NCBI GenBank assembly: GCA_019454045.1
Contig: SKCR01033643.1
Span: forward strand, 62,001 to 126,000
Direction: 5' to 3'
Length of the DNA: 64,000 nt
Source of the DNA: Zanthoxylum bungeanum
Lineage: Eukaryota; Streptophyta; Magnoliopsida; Sapindales; Rutaceae
Below are positions 33,998 to 47,380 of the stretch, piece by piece; positions within the stretch are counted from its first letter, which is position 1; every line of letters starts with the position of its first letter. The position numbers and the translations under genes are program-made. The notes under the pieces are model-generated. The model was not told the DNA's origin and searched no databases. It was given only the letters and a program-made list of their open reading frames with translations.

Positions 33998-35060
33998 GTA
34001 TCTATATCACTAACATTATCCTCTCTCTCACTTGTCACACTAGAAATAGATGTAATAAAATTACTCTTATCCTTGGGAGACTCATCTAAAGTATAGTCAT
34101 ATTCTGAATCACTAAGTGAGACTCCATAACTTTCTTGCCCTTAGACTTTAGGAACGTGGGACATTAAGATCTTATATGCCCAAACCCTTCACATTCATGG
34201 CATTGTATAACGAGAGGTTTACTATCATTATCCTCTCTAGACTCCCTCCTACTATGACTACTCTCTCTAGGTTTGTCCTTCATATCCATATCAGTGCTAC
34301 GATAGCAAACATGGCCAAATTAGTATCCGTGAGAGTATTATATTTATCATCACTTGACAGATCATGTCTAACTTCCTTTGTGACCTTCATCGCTATGGTA
34401 TTGAGCTTTCTATATCCAAGAATTTTTCTCTCATAAACCTGAAGTTATCCTACGATGTCATCTAGTTTAAGATTATCTAAGTCATTATTTTCCTCGATGG
34501 ATGTAATTTTTAGTACAAATCATTCAGGTAGGGATCTAAGGATTTTCTTAACTATTCTATTCGTAGGAATAGTCCCACATAAGTTAAATATGGATTAACA
34601 ATATCGTTAATTTCAGCGTAAAATTCATCAAAAGTCTCATCATCTTTCATCTTAGCGATTTCAAACCTAGTAACAAGCTCTTTGAGTCTAATATTCTTAA
34701 CTGACAGTGTGCCCTCGTGTTCATTATGAAGGATGTCCTATGTATCATTGGCTATCTCACACAAAGATATTCTCCTAAACCTTTTGGAGCAAACAACAAC
34801 ATGAATGACATTAATAGCCTTGTTGTTCCTATTGTTTGCTTCAAACTTCTTTCTTGTCCAAGTCAGTTTATCTTTAGGAGAATATACCCTATCAACGATG
34901 ACCATGGGAGGTTTCTACCCATATTTTACTGACATCCACACTCTCTCATCTAAGGATTTGAGGAACGCTCTCATGTGAATCTTCCAATGAGGATACTCAG
35001 TTGCATCAAAGAAAGAAGGAAACAACTACCCATATAACTCTCACTTTACATTGGTTCAAA
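33998..35060 (-). pseudogene. Copia gag fragment (UBN2 plus CCHC), minus strand
   Basis: On the minus strand: DATEYPHWKIHMRAFLKSLDERVW (start, about 34945-35010), then the MKDDETF/EFYAE region (about 34590-34660), a serine/arginine region, and knuckle C-H-E-C-E-G-F-G-H-I-R-S-x-C (about 34150-34200) with a stop inside it. An acidic DSEYD-type tail follows. Multiple stops. The same gag family as the longer frame at 62384-63592, whose N-terminal domain is missing there but present here. Confidence 0.75.
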
Positions 35061-35870
35061 TGACTACCCAATATCCAACTTAAAAACAGCCAACTCCTCG
35101 AAATATCTACGCCTTATAGATTAAACAAACTAAATCCACAAACACAACCCCACATACACTAAAGCATACCCTAAGGATAAAAACAACCTAGATGTTTAAG
35201 AACACGTTGAAGAAACTCGAGAACAAAGAGAGGAAACGAAAGAGTACCTTGAAGAATTGGAGAGCTATTCCAACTTGTTGAAACTATTGAGTTTTTTTCA
35301 ATGAAACAAATGAGTTTACAAAACTCTCTTATACTTTTTTTTCCTCTTGGCGCCTCATTTTCCAGCCTAAGGACGCCTCGAAACTCCCCATAGGGCTACG
35401 GTCTAAGTGAGTGTGGGCCCAATACCATCAAAGCCCATTTCAAAAAGCCCAAGCCCAATTAAGGCCCAACGAATAAGAAGAGACAAACCTAGTCATCGAC
35501 TGGGAACATTCTGAAAGGAATGATCTGTGATGACTTGAAACATTCTAGCCTTCCACAAAGTTCATGAATCTCCATATTTCATAATCGATAAACGAAGACA
35601 TTTATTTGGCTCAAACGATACGAGAAGTAGTTTGTTTCCTCAAACTATATGGAACCACATCCATTAATCTCCAATAATCCCAGATGACAGTGAAGTATTC
35701 TCCATCTATGACATCTTTACTGACATTCTTCCCGATTGACATAGAAAGGTATATTTTCATAACAGAGGATCACTCTTCGATCCAGACGAGATAATATGGT
35801 TCTTACTTTAGAGAGCCGCCAACTCTCCCAGCCGACATGGTCTCCAGATGATATGTATAAATGTTCTCTC
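35061..35870. other. No gene recognised
   Basis: Mixed sequence with AAGCCCAAGCCCAATTAAGGCCCAA-type phrases at about 35440-35470, common in plant intergenic DNA. No ORF with a recognisable domain. Confidence 0.4.
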
Positions 35871-37966
35871 TGTTAGGGTTGGTGCTCAAAATGTCAATTC
35901 AGATCGTATTTATGTCTGATTCATATATACGATCAATATGAATCTTCTCGAGTTAAGCAAGCATAGTGATCCTTCGACTTGAGATACCACAGTGGTTATA
36001 TGAGTTATCCTCCACACTTTGATGGCAGTCACGTCACCGATCTATTAAGATCAGACCTCCGCCTGTTCGTTGGGTGTGGAATGATGCTCATGATATCCAG
36101 TGCGTATCAAGATAGAATTCGTCAGTCCTGTGTATAGGGCATATGTATCCTACACGTGTTTGCGATCTAGTAAATCCATGGCCGTGGTATAACTTCAGAA
36201 GCAAGTTCCGAGTGTTATTTAGAGATCATAAATTTGAAAGTCGACTATATTATACCATAAGGATTTGACGTTCTTATCTATATCTCATGTATAATATGGA
36301 TAGCCTGTGACGGAGGGATTATATGTATGCAATGACCTCGACTTGCATAGTTTAGCGAGATTATCTGTGGTCGTCATAATTCATGAGTTGGTGAATTATG
36401 GACACGAAATTGGATTTTGTGACGGATAAACCTAAACTTAGAGAGTCCCACAATATGAAGTCTACTCGTTGAGCATTTGCGCAATGCGTTATGAATAATA
36501 TAGATTATTCACAATACTTCACCGGATAAAATGAGTTAATTCGGATCGTTTAAACGGCTAAACGAAAACACATGCATAAGGGCATTTTTGGTCAATCTGA
36601 ATTATTGTGTATTTGTATTTGATACATAATTTGATTATATACACATTAATTATTTGTCAAATAAGACTTTGACATATGCCATTAATATATGTATTTGTTA
36701 TTTAATGTAAATAAAAATACATATATAATAATAATTATATTAATTAATTATTTAGATATTTAAATGTTAAATATTTGAATAATTAAATAATATTCATATT
36801 ACATAAATGTTATGCAATATGTTTAATTATTATTTATACAAGTGGCATGTTTTAATTAAGCTTAAGTGTGCAAATTTGATTTGTCAAACGTAAAGCTTAT
36901 CTTATCTTGATTTTAAGTTAATGAAATTAAAATGCAAAAAATGACCATAATGCCCTTGTAAAGTCGGCAAAGTGGATTTAAAAAAGGGGAAAATTTTCTT
37001 TTCTTCTTCCAATGGTCGAAAACTTCATCACCAAAGGCTTTCAAATCATACATGATGATTCAAGATGGAAAGTGAAGGAAAACCAAGAAAAAACTTACGA
37101 AAATTGAAGATTAAAAGGTAATCTTAATATTCTTGAGTTTATAAATTTAGTTTCTTGTTCTTGTGTTCCTATAATAGTTTTAGGGTTTTCTTTACTTGTT
37201 AAAATTGGGGCTTTTGGTGTTGGAAGATGGTTTTGGAAGTGTTAAGCATGTGTGAAGTAGAATTAGATAATATTATTGTAATATTTATTCAATTTGATCA
37301 TTTGATGATAAGTTGTCATTCTAGAGTGTTATGACCACTCTTTTAATGCCTAGAATTGTTCTTGGGTGGTTCATTTGTGGTGACTTTGGTTGGTGTTAAG
37401 ATTAATTATATTAATGTTGGAAAATTAGATTTTAAGCATGAAAAATTGATATATTTTGCTTCTGGATCAGATCTGGAAATACTGTGTATTTTGTGATGAA
37501 AAATATGGCATATGAATGTATTGGATGTGTTTTGGTGTTGGAACAATTACCGGAGATTGTTTCGGAGTTGAAATAAGCGAAAATGGCGAAAAACGGCATT
37601 AACATGTGACTTTTGAGCCAACCGGGTGACGGCTGCCCAAACAGTGAATTTGTCACTGTTTGGGCAGCCCATGAACTGCCCTAGCACTATTGGGGCTGAC
37701 CTGGGCAGCCCTCATGTGCATTGGGTAGTCGGTTCGGTCAAAAACGCATTTTATGCTATTTTACAGAAAACATTTTCGTAAAGGTTTCGTGACGTTTCTT
37801 AGTTATTTATATCGTTATTTGATATCGAATAAATATGTTTAGGTGAAATATGAATAAATTATTCATATTGGATATTGAATAATTTATTCGGTAATTTAAA
37901 AAGTTTTAAAATTTTGATTTCACCCGAACAGCGCTTCCGCCGCGCCCTTTGCCCAAAACCCCAACA
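35871..37966 (+). repeat. 5' LTR (2.1 kb) of the decayed element
   Basis: Starts TGTTAGGGTTGGTGCTC and ends AACCCCAACA, followed by the primer site. It shares its first 17 bases with the minus-strand LTR start at 6611 and body phrases with 3339-5633. Near its 3' end is a cluster of GGGCAGCC words including a perfect hairpin (37631-37669). Confidence 0.8.
37631..37669. repeat. Perfect 17 bp hairpin inside the LTR
   Basis: Left arm GGCTGCCCAAACAGTGA (37631-37647), 5-base loop ATTTG, right arm TCACTGTTTGGGCAGCC (37653-37669). Every base pairs. More GGGCAGCC/GGGCTGCC half-words follow at 37670-37735. Confidence 0.95.
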
Positions 37967-37970
37967 AAAA

Positions 37971-37982
37971 TGGCATCAGAGC
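37971..37982 (+). promoter_or_regulatory. Primer-binding site (initiator tRNA-Met type)
   Basis: TGGCATCAGAGC, one base from the usual TGGTATCAGAGC, begins five bases after the LTR end. This fixes the element's orientation. Confidence 0.8.
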
Positions 37983-38370
37983 AAGTCTGGTCCTTCATCC
38001 ATTACATTTGTCATGCTTGATATATGATATATAATCCAATTTTGATTTTTGCACATGCACGTAATCTATATGTTTCTTGACTTTTCTGTTCTACGCTAAT
38101 GGGAAACGTAACGAAAATTTAATAGCTAAGTTAAGTTATGTTTTCTAAAGGTAGAATTGAATTGTTTAGAAAATGATCTAGATTAAAATTATGCATATGA
38201 TGTAGAACAATGCTTCCTTGAGGAATATCCCCCTTAAATAAGGTTTTAAAGTAACGTGTATTGGATGCATGTTTCTTGGTCCGTCTTATCAATATGGTTT
38301 ATGGGTATCTTTCTATGGCTGCATCTGAGATCGTGCCAAAGCAGTGAGGGTGTAGTTGATATAATTTTAT

Positions 38371-38518
38371 TCATGACGGATGTATATTTGATACTAGACA
38401 AATTCAAGTGAAAGTGGAAATCCTGAACGTGCCAAAGCTGTCATTCATGCCGGATGTATATTTGATACTAGACAAATTCAAGTGAAAGTGGAAATCCTGA
38501 ATGTGCCAAAGCTGTCAG
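38371..38518 (+). repeat. 74 bp tandem duplication with GTGCCAAAGCTGT motif
   Basis: The unit starting TCATGACGGATGTATA at 38371 recurs at 38445 as TCATGCCGGATGTATA and stays nearly identical through GTGCCAAAGCTGTCA. The GTGCCAAAG word also appears alone at 38333, 38582 and 38688. Confidence 0.9.
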
Positions 38519-41296
38519 GACTACACCGGTAGCTTGAGTTTGTCATTGGCAAGTGAAACCTTGATACGCCTCCCTGTGAACGTGCCAAAGTTGTCATAAC
38601 GAGAAACGATCAGGACCAAAATCAGGAGTCACAATGAGTGTGATTGACAATGAGTTGTCTACCTAATGAATATACGTAGGCGAGATCGTGCCAAAGCTGT
38701 GAGTCGAAATATAGTCATGGGGTCCTATTCTCACTATAGAATTTGATTTAATTATTGAATTCTTGTTTTCCGTTGGGGATTACGGTATTATGTAAAGTAG
38801 TGGGAGACACTGCTGGGTTAAAAATTCATAACTAAGGCAGTGTGTAATATTATGGAAATTGCCGCTTGGTTTTTGTTAATCCACTACATGCATATTACTT
38901 TTAATCCACTGCATGCATATTACTTGAATATGTTTTCTGACTTCACTTTTGGTTGCGTATTTCTAGAATAGGCTCTAGAATGTTAGTGGACTTGGATATT
39001 GTTAGATTAGTCTAAACCATCGGGAACTGTTCTTCCGATTTTCTTAAAAATCAAGATGGTTAGTGACTTAGTTACTAAGTCACGATAGGTAATCTAAATA
39101 GATATATGTTTTAGGATATAATTGTCTAGAGAGAATAGTTTCTTGTGCAGTAAGAATTGACACGAATCAGTTCATGTGTTGAGATTCTTGACTAGCATAA
39201 GAAAACTCCATTAGGTGTTTTTTTATCTTATAATGACGTTTCTTGGCTTTAGTGGCTTTTAGAAGTCACGTGTTTGACACAGTTTGCTAATCAATTATTT
39301 ACAATCGTTGTGAATAATTGAAGGCAAATTATAAAGCTAAAAAAAGAGATGTGTATAGTTGTGTGTTGAGAATATCGATTCTCACAATATGACAACTATA
39401 GGTATTGGATATCGGATCTCTCATCTAATTATTTAAAATATTGTTTAATGATTGTTTTGATATTTGATATCAGAACTTGTGACTATTGGATAGTTACTTG
39501 TTCTTTATAAACAATTGTTACATATTTTAATATTACTAGTAGTGTCATTAATGAAGAGATAAACATTAAGAAAAATATTCGGTTAACTAAATAACTTAGA
39601 ACAATGATTTATGACATTTTATCACATGAGCATTAAATGCTTATTCCGTATGGTAAAGGATGTCTGATACAAGATCACATCATATATCCTTATCCATTTA
39701 ATGAATATTGTAATCAAGAAGTGATTAAATCTCATTTAACCAATGATCGTCATTGTACCACAAATTTATTAAACTAATACTTTGGAAGTATGTAGTTTAA
39801 TGAATTGTAAATTGCCATGGATAGTTTTCTTTACTTCGTAACTTAGTTAATGAATTGTCATGCTTAGTTGCGTGTTTCTAGAAGAATATATATTGAACGT
39901 CTTGAATGGTTCGAGAACTTTCAATATGTTTCTGATGAAACGCGGATAGAATATTTTGAATGGTTCAAAGATATTCTATTTGAAATGTTGAAAACTATAT
40001 TTTAAAATTCATCGTGAGTCTTTGAATTGTTCAAGGATGTTTGATATGATCAAACATATGAATTTATGGCAATTAGTTCTAAAGTTATTTAATGAATGTG
40101 ATTCTTACTCAATATTAATCTTCAATGATTCCATCGTGATGGAATTGGTCAGCGGGAGAAATCGAATCTTATATGATATGATTTGTTTGATATTGCGTGT
40201 TATTAGTTTTCAATACTCTTGGGGTTATGCTCCAGTAACACTAATTCATCCTTTTAATTAAGGTTCCATTAGTTTCTACAGTTACATATATGATATGTAT
40301 AAGTAGAAAATTTGAATCTTAAAAGGTTTGAGATTTGAATCTTTCTTTTGTATAATGGTTATATAATTGAAAGTACTTCCGTCTTGGAGGTACAAGTAAA
40401 GTTTATCTTTAATTCTATTTAATAGAATATTGTATTCTATTTGATAGAATATTGTATTCTATTTGATAGAATATCTTTTCTACGATCCCGAGTAATAAAA
40501 TTATTTTATTACTTGGTGTGTGACACCAGATGTTGATGATTGTAGAAAATACTTGACTTATTGAAGTCAAATGTGAGAGTGATAAATTGTAATGGAACTA
40601 CATAATTAAATAGATAAAACGACCCTACGATATCTTCCGTATAAGTTTAATATGATGTCAAAATCATTTACAAAATCATTTGATATTTATTGGTTTTGAT
40701 GTTTTCCTATTGAAGAAAATTATCTTATAACTTATAGTGGAAGCGATATTTGATATTGGTTTCGGAAGTTAGCATTGATTCATAGATCTAAGATTGTTCA
40801 TAGCTTACTACAATCAAGTTTTGAACTTGATTGAGCTTTTGTTATGAATTGTTCATAAAATGTGCAAATTGTTTGCGCAGCAAAAGCAAAGTGAGCTTAA
40901 TAAGGGTTTGACCTTTATAGTATGACAATGAGAAAAGTTATACTCAGTGATCTATTGTAGATTCTGAGAAAACTTGTCTCAAGTCGCATTAATTGAACAA
41001 TTAAAGATTTGTTGGTTAATGTTGATAATAAACAATGTATTTTGGCTAAATAATGCAAAGTGGCGTTCCTGAATGTTTTCTTCGAATGAGAGATCCGTTG
41101 TGGTTTCTTTGTTTGAAGAGTTTATTCTAGAATGACCCTAGAGTTTGTATTATGCTAAGATTACAGTTTGATATACCAGCTTATAGAGCCTATTGTAGAC
41201 TCATGTGAGCTTTCTGAAAATCTATGTTCTCTAATTTTGATACAGTCAGATTGTCTGATTTTATCAAAGCATATAGAATACATATATGATAGTAGG

Positions 41297-41366
41297 GTCA
41301 GTGGGAGCGCACAAATTTCTTTCTAGTGTTATATATCCTAACGACATTATCATTATTAATGTAATA
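41297..41366 (+). pseudogene. Reverse-transcriptase active-site relic
   Basis: GTCAGTGGGAGC followed by TATCCTAACGACATTATCATTATT corresponds to the V-S-G-S ... Y-x-x-D-I-x-I-I segment of Copia RT (compare 31590-31640). It reads Y-P-N-D-I-I-I-I in one frame after a one-base shift, so the second position of the YVDD box and its first aspartate are changed. Short, but the spacing fits. Confidence 0.5.
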
Positions 41367-42264
41367 ATGAAATATTTGTGAGGTAAGAAGTTACCTAAGT
41401 CTTCTTTTCTCCGTGAAAGCAGTTGGAGCAGTTTCTATTATATTTGATATAAAACAAGAGACTTGTGAGATACTCTCATTAATCGTGCATTAGATATGAT
41501 CTAATAAAGGACACAACAAGACTAGATGTATGACGGTTAGTATAACTGTTTGACATTTAGTGTGTCTCTTGTATATAGTATTTGTCTTTCGTAAAAGATG
41601 ATTCCTTAGACGAAAGAGAAATTGATTAAAATATATAATCAATCTTATGCATTATAGAATGATGGCATGATGAATACTATATTATGTACGATTAAAGATA
41701 TCAATTTAATTGTAATTGTTACGAATTATTTTGATATGCTGCAGACCATAGGATGTGTCTTGAAACATGTTCTTTGTGATCTTTGAGATATTAAGAACAA
41801 TTTTCTTATTCATGGAGAATATAATACGCAACCATTAGGGTCAGATTAGTATTGAGTCTAATTATGACGTTAGATGGTCTACATCATATAAAGTCAGAAA
41901 AGATGCAGTGGGAGTGTCACGGTTGTTTCTACAGTATTAGTGGAATTTGTTGCAACTTATGAAGTATTGACTTATGAAGTTGCATAGTGACCTTATAGAT
42001 TATAAGTTTCTATATTAATGTTGTGTTTGCGGTTGTCTGTATAGTATTTGGATTTGATCCTTAAATACATAGACAACTTAGTAGCAATTGCACAATATTG
42101 ATATCATATTTGAGTCATATTAATGTAGAACTTGGTTTTACAAAATATGAATGATGATGGTTTAAGGAAACGATTGGGTTTGTTGGACAAACTCAATATG
42201 TTATAGTGGACCTACTTCATGTTGCCTACCTTTTGAGTGCTAGGTGAGCTCTTGAGGGCCATGA

Positions 42265-44245
42265 TGTTGGGAAGCGACCGCGAGTGCACATCGGAAAATT
42301 AAAAAAAATCAAATTATGATGCCGTTATCCATTTGCCCAATACCAATTTTTTTTTATTATTCTACAAGCCTAGGCATGTTACTATATATTCTAAGCATAA
42401 AAACTCATAAAACATGCAGAGAACATAAACCTAAACATGCTAACTATCATAAGAACTCTAATTAAAATAAAGAAAGAAAAAGACTTACTTGAACCGAAGA
42501 CTCCTCCAGTCATCCCTCCAATCTACAAGCTTTTCTCGAACTCAGCAAGCTCTTCCACGTTCCAAAGAGCCACCCAAATGTGTGGCCTCCAAAGATGCAC
42601 ACACCAAAGCCAAAACTCAACGGCAAGACTACGCCTTGAGTGCAAGGGTATTTTGCCCTTGGTGCTAGCCTAGGCAAATACCTCAAAACTTTTAACTCGA
42701 GGTTCCTCTAGTCAATTAGACTTAAGGATCCTCAAAAATCAGTGGTTTACTCTGAAACTTTAGAGTTGCTCACTTATATAAACCCAAGATATGAAATGTT
42801 TGGTGCAAAAATTTGTGAAGAATTCTTTGGGTTTATATAGGTGCTCCAAAGACAATAAAATTAATTAAGAATCCGATGTGGGATAAATGCTAATTTAATC
42901 TTAGCCATTGGATCTTAATTTAGTGGTTTAATGAGATTATAAGACCCTAATAAGAGTTTGGGCCGAATTGGAATTCAAAACAAATAATAAAAAAAATTAT
43001 TATTCACATTACTATTCATGTTACTATTCAAGTTACTATTCACATTTATTTATTTATTTATTTATTTATTCCAATTTCCAAAGTGCCCCTATCGTCATTC
43101 ACCAATCCCTAAGCCACTATGGAACCTCATAAATGATCTGTTCAATAATTAAACACATTGAACCATTTATGAACAATTCCTACAGCAATCATATATGTTG
43201 TTAAATTTGTATTGTGCACTGTTAACCATTGATTTCGACTTTGTTGTGTGTGACCTTTTGGGTTCCCCTCAAGTTGGACATGAAATGAATCATGATAATT
43301 TAATCGAACATAAATTATCCTCCGATCAGATGATCGTTCGATTTCAATGACCAAGGTTGACATCTAGCAACATGCCAAGGCCCCCAAATGAGAAGGAAAG
43401 ATATATATACCCATTTTGTATGCGATTTACATATGATACGGTCCATCGCCTCACTGTATCCCCACCGTTTGACCTAGGGTATGGAAAATGTCTACCCATA
43501 TAGTCAAAGGTATGATGTTGATAGTGTTATGAATCGTGCTAACCCAAGAATCTCACATGATTCTTCCGCTGCGGCCACAGTCTCAAGCACTGATCACACA
43601 TATCAACCCGCGAACTGCAATACTACTCTTATAAGAAAATATTATCCGATAGAGTGGCGATTCTATGTTGTATCTTTACAAACTTCATGTGTTTCAATAA
43701 ATGACCCAATCATACCCTTATGACCGGATCTTTTGAACCGGGGAAGGAGAATGTCAAAGTTATTTGATCCACACATAAGATTGTAAAGACCTCAAGTCTA
43801 AGGACTAGTCATACAATCGATACATTAAAGTTCTCACATACACATGGGATAAACACTCCATGTGAAAACTTCCGGCGGTCAGTTCGATGGACACGAGCAA
43901 CTCATGCATCTATTGATACACCAAGCGGATGGATCTCCGCTAGTAGACTATGAGATCGGCTACCCCACTTAAGGGAGGATCATATCATCATGCTTGTCTC
44001 TCCGCTTTGTGAACGCCCAGATTATTCACAAAACTAGACTAGGAACGTTTAAGAGTAATGATTCTCATAAGGCGTGGAAGCCATCATCTTATTACTCCGA
44101 GGGCTTTATTACAGTGTTTGATGATTCATATAATTTATGTAAGACACGTATAAAAAATATTGTCATTTTATTAATTAATGAAAATATTACAAATACATGT
44201 ACATATAACTCATCCACAAGTTGGGTATAGGGCATATCCCTAACA
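42265..44245 (-). repeat. 3' LTR of the minus-strand Copia element
   Basis: 1981 bp with TGTTAGGGATATGCCC at its minus-strand start (44245) and ...CTTCCCAACA at its end (42265). Its last 65 bp match the 5' LTR stub at 49538-49602. It contains a (TTTA)n stretch at about 43043-43072 and short frames with no domain. Confidence 0.85.
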
Positions 44246-44256
44246 ATCTCCCACTT
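44246..44256 (-). promoter_or_regulatory. Polypurine tract
   Basis: Minus-strand AAGTGGGAGAT lies immediately before the LTR start TGTTAGGGA. Confidence 0.8.
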
Positions 44257-44375
44257 GCACTATAGCCAACTAGTATGAATCTGGACACCATACTCCCGGG
44301 TATGCCTATCATGCTTTTGTTGAGTCGGGCATTTAGTCAAAGAATCTGAAAGATTATCTTCTGTGTGTATTTTCT

Positions 44376-47309
44376 CTATAATAACTTATTTTCTCTCAAC
44401 AATCTCCCTGATGAGATGAAATCGCCTGAGTACATGCTTGGATTTCTGGTGGGACCTTGGTTCATTTGATTGAGCAATGGCGCATTGTTGTCACAGTACA
44501 TCGTGAAGCCATTCTTTATCGCGGGAATCACTTCCAGCTTCGTGATGAACTTCTTTATCCAGACTGCTTCTTTAGCTGCCTCAGATGCTGCAATATACTC
44601 GGCTTCAGTGGTGGAGTCCGATGTAGTTGACTGCTTTAAGCTTTTCCAACTGACTGCACCACCATTCAAAGTAAACAGATATCCTGTTTGTGATCTGATG
44701 TCATCCCTATCGGTCTGAAAGCTCGCATCACAGTAACCAATGACTTTCATCTCAGAACAATCTCCGTATGTCAAAAACACATCCTTAGTTCTTCTCAGAT
44801 ACTTGAGGATTGTTTTGACAGCTGCCCAGTGTTGCTCACCAGGATTTGCCTGATACCTGCTCGTTATGCTAAGAGCATAAGAGACATCAGGTCTTGTACA
44901 TAGCATGGCGTACATGATCGATCATATTGCTGAAGCATAAGGGATCCTACTCATACGCTCTCTATCTGAAGGAGTATGTGGACAATGCTCCTTAGATAAT
45001 TTGATTCCATGAGTAAATTACCTCTTTTAGAATCTTCCATTTTGAATCTTTTCAAAACTTTATCTATGTACGTAGATTGAGAAAGTCCTAACAACCTCTT
45101 AGATCTATTATGGTAGATCTTAATGTCGAGGATGTAAGCTGCTTCTCCCAAATATTTCATGGAGAAATTCTGAGATAACCATTGTTTGGTGGCTTACATC
45201 ATGGGAATATCATTCCCGATGATTAATATGTCATCGACATATAATACAAGAAATACAATAGCACTCCCACTACTTTTCCTGTAAACACAAGGCTCGTCTA
45301 CATTTTTGATGAAGTCAAATTCTTTGATTGTCTCATCAAATCGTATATTCCAACTTCTGAAGGCTTGCTTGAGTCCATAAATAGATCGTTTAAGATTGCA
45401 TACTTTATTATGATCATCCTTAGATGCAAACCCCTCAGGATGTGTCATATAGACTTCCTCTACGAGGTTTTCATTAAGGAAAGTTATTTTGACACCATCT
45501 GCCAAATCTCATAATCAAAGTGTGCAGCTAGTGCCAGTAAAATTCGAATGGACTTTATCATTGCAACAGGCGAGAAGGTTTCGTCATAGTTAATTCCTTG
45601 GATTTGTCTATAAACTTTCGCCACCAACCTAGCCTTATAGGTTTGGATGTTGCCTTCTGCATCAGTTTTACGCTTGTAAATCCACTTGCAGCCTATGGGT
45701 TTTATCCCTTCAGGTGCATCCACCAAGTCCCAGACTTGATTCTGATACATAGAGTCTATTTCGGATTTCATGGCCTCAAGCCACTTGACTGAATCAATGT
45801 CACGTATTGCTTGTCATAACTGGTGGGATCGTCATTATCAATGACCTGATCATGTTCCTCATCAATATGGAAACCATATCTTTCAGGCTCATATCTCTCT
45901 ACCAGACCTTCTAAGTTCATAACCTTGTGGTTGTTCTGTCGCTGCCCTTTTGAGGGGGCCTGGGGCTTAGTTCTATGTTAGTTTGTTCTTCTCGTACCTC
46001 ATCGAGGTCAAGTCTACTCCCACTATATTTCTTGAGAAGGAATTCATTCTCTAGAAATTTAGCATTTCGTGAGACAAATGTTCTTTGTTCATTTGGGACG
46101 TAGAACACGTATGCTCTTGAGTTCAAGGCATATCCTACAAACTTACATTTAATTGCCCTATCATCCAATTTGTTAGTTTGTGTGAGCTTAACATATGTGT
46201 CACATCCCCAAACTCTTAGATAACTAAGACTAGGACGTTTCCCATACCATAACTCATATGGTGTTTAGCTAACAGTCTTGGAAGGAACTTGGTTTAGTAG
46301 TAGTGTTGCAGTTTCTAAAGTAAGACCCCAAAATGAAAGAGGTAGATCCGTGTCTGGCATCATTGATCGGACCAATCTAATAATGTCTGATTTCTCCTTC
46401 GGAGACCCCATTATGCTGTGGAGTTCCCGGAGGAGTCCACTGGGAAACAATGCCATTTTCTCTCAAGTAATCTTGAAATTCGTCGCTTAAGTATTCACCA
46501 CCTCGGTCAGACCTTAGTGACTTAATACTTTTATTAAGCTGGTTTTCTACTTCAGCTTTGAAGACTTTGAATTTTTTCAAAGGCTCCAGATTTGTACCGC
46601 ATAAGGTACACATACCCATATCGCGAGTGATCATCGATAAAGGTAATGAAGTAGGAGAATCCACCTCTAGCGGTGACTGACATTGGTCCGCATACATCAG
46701 AGTGTATGAGTTCTAATGTCTCCGTTGCACGCTGTCATTTACCTTTGAAGGGTAATTTGGTCATTTTACCAAGTAAACAAGACTCACAAGTTCCATAAGG
46801 TTCATATTTGAAGGGTCTGAAATACCCATCCTTATGTAGCTTAGTTAATCTTGTTTCATTGATATGACCTAAACGACTGTGCCATAGAAGTGATTCATTG
46901 AGATTATTCGAGTTAACGTTGTATATATTAGAGGTTGAACATTCTTTGTTAGTTTGTAAAACATAGATACCATTATTCAAAATATCATCTCCATATTTTA
47001 TTTCATTGAAATAAATAGAACATTCATTACAACTTATTAGGCATGAAAAGCCTTTATTACATAAAGAAGAAATTGAAATGATGTTCTTTACAAAGAAAGT
47101 ACATAAACACAATCTTCTAAGTCTAAAACTAAACCATTCAGCAAAACTAATGAATAAGTCCCCACGTACAATGCAGCCAGTTTTGCTCCATTACCCATGC
47201 GTAAGTCAACCTCCCCATGACGGAGTCTCCTACTGTTTCTCGGGCCCTGCAAATTTGTTACACAAGTGAGTCCCACAACCGGTGTCAAGCACCCAAGTAG
47301 AAGGTTCAG
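44376..47309 (-). pseudogene. Copia pol (PR-INT-RT-RNase H), frameshifted
   Basis: Protease W-V-L-D-T-G-C-G-T-H-L-C is at about 47262-47300. GAG-pre-integrase LLWHSRLGHINETRLTKL and CESCLLGKM lie at 46735-47112. Integrase shows SDRGGEYLSDEF and PQHNGVSE (46377-46500), then LPLSFWG at 46265-46400. RT lies at 45194-45771 with QVWDLVDAPEGIKPIGCKWIYK and YVDDILIIGND. RNase H is at 44376-44915 with GYCDASF, TEAEYIAASEA and MYCDNNA, so the acidic residues are present. Frames change between these blocks, so it cannot be translated through. Confidence 0.85.
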
Positions 47310-47380
47310 AGTTTTGAGAATATAGTTCAATCATATACAACATACCTGAAGCATTGGGCTTCTTGGCCTATTGGGCTTCC

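Larger units (their letters stand above)
35871..42264 (+). mobile_element. Decayed LTR retrotransposon, plus orientation
   Basis: A complete 2096 bp LTR (35871-37966) is followed five bases later by a tRNA-Met-type primer site and then 4.3 kb of AT-rich sequence with no usable ORF. A reverse-transcriptase relic near 41297-41366 shows it was once a coding Copia-type element. The 3' LTR is missing. A minus-strand Copia element begins at 42265. Old and inactive. Confidence 0.65.
37983..42264 (+). other. Internal region of the decayed element, no functional gene
   Basis: No long ORF. It contains a leader block with five GTGCCAAAG words (38333-38700), a 74 bp tandem duplication (38371-38518), a short (TATTCTATTTGATAGAA) duplication near 40427-40475, and an RT relic at 41297-41366. 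Confidence 0.5.

Noticed and set aside
38333..38700. TGCCAAAG words resembling the start of miR399
   Set aside because: Only eight bases agree and the rest does not; no precursor-like hairpin seen around them.
42437..42673. Plus-strand 78-codon frame
   Set aside because: Lies within the LTR of the minus-strand Copia element and has no recognisable domain.
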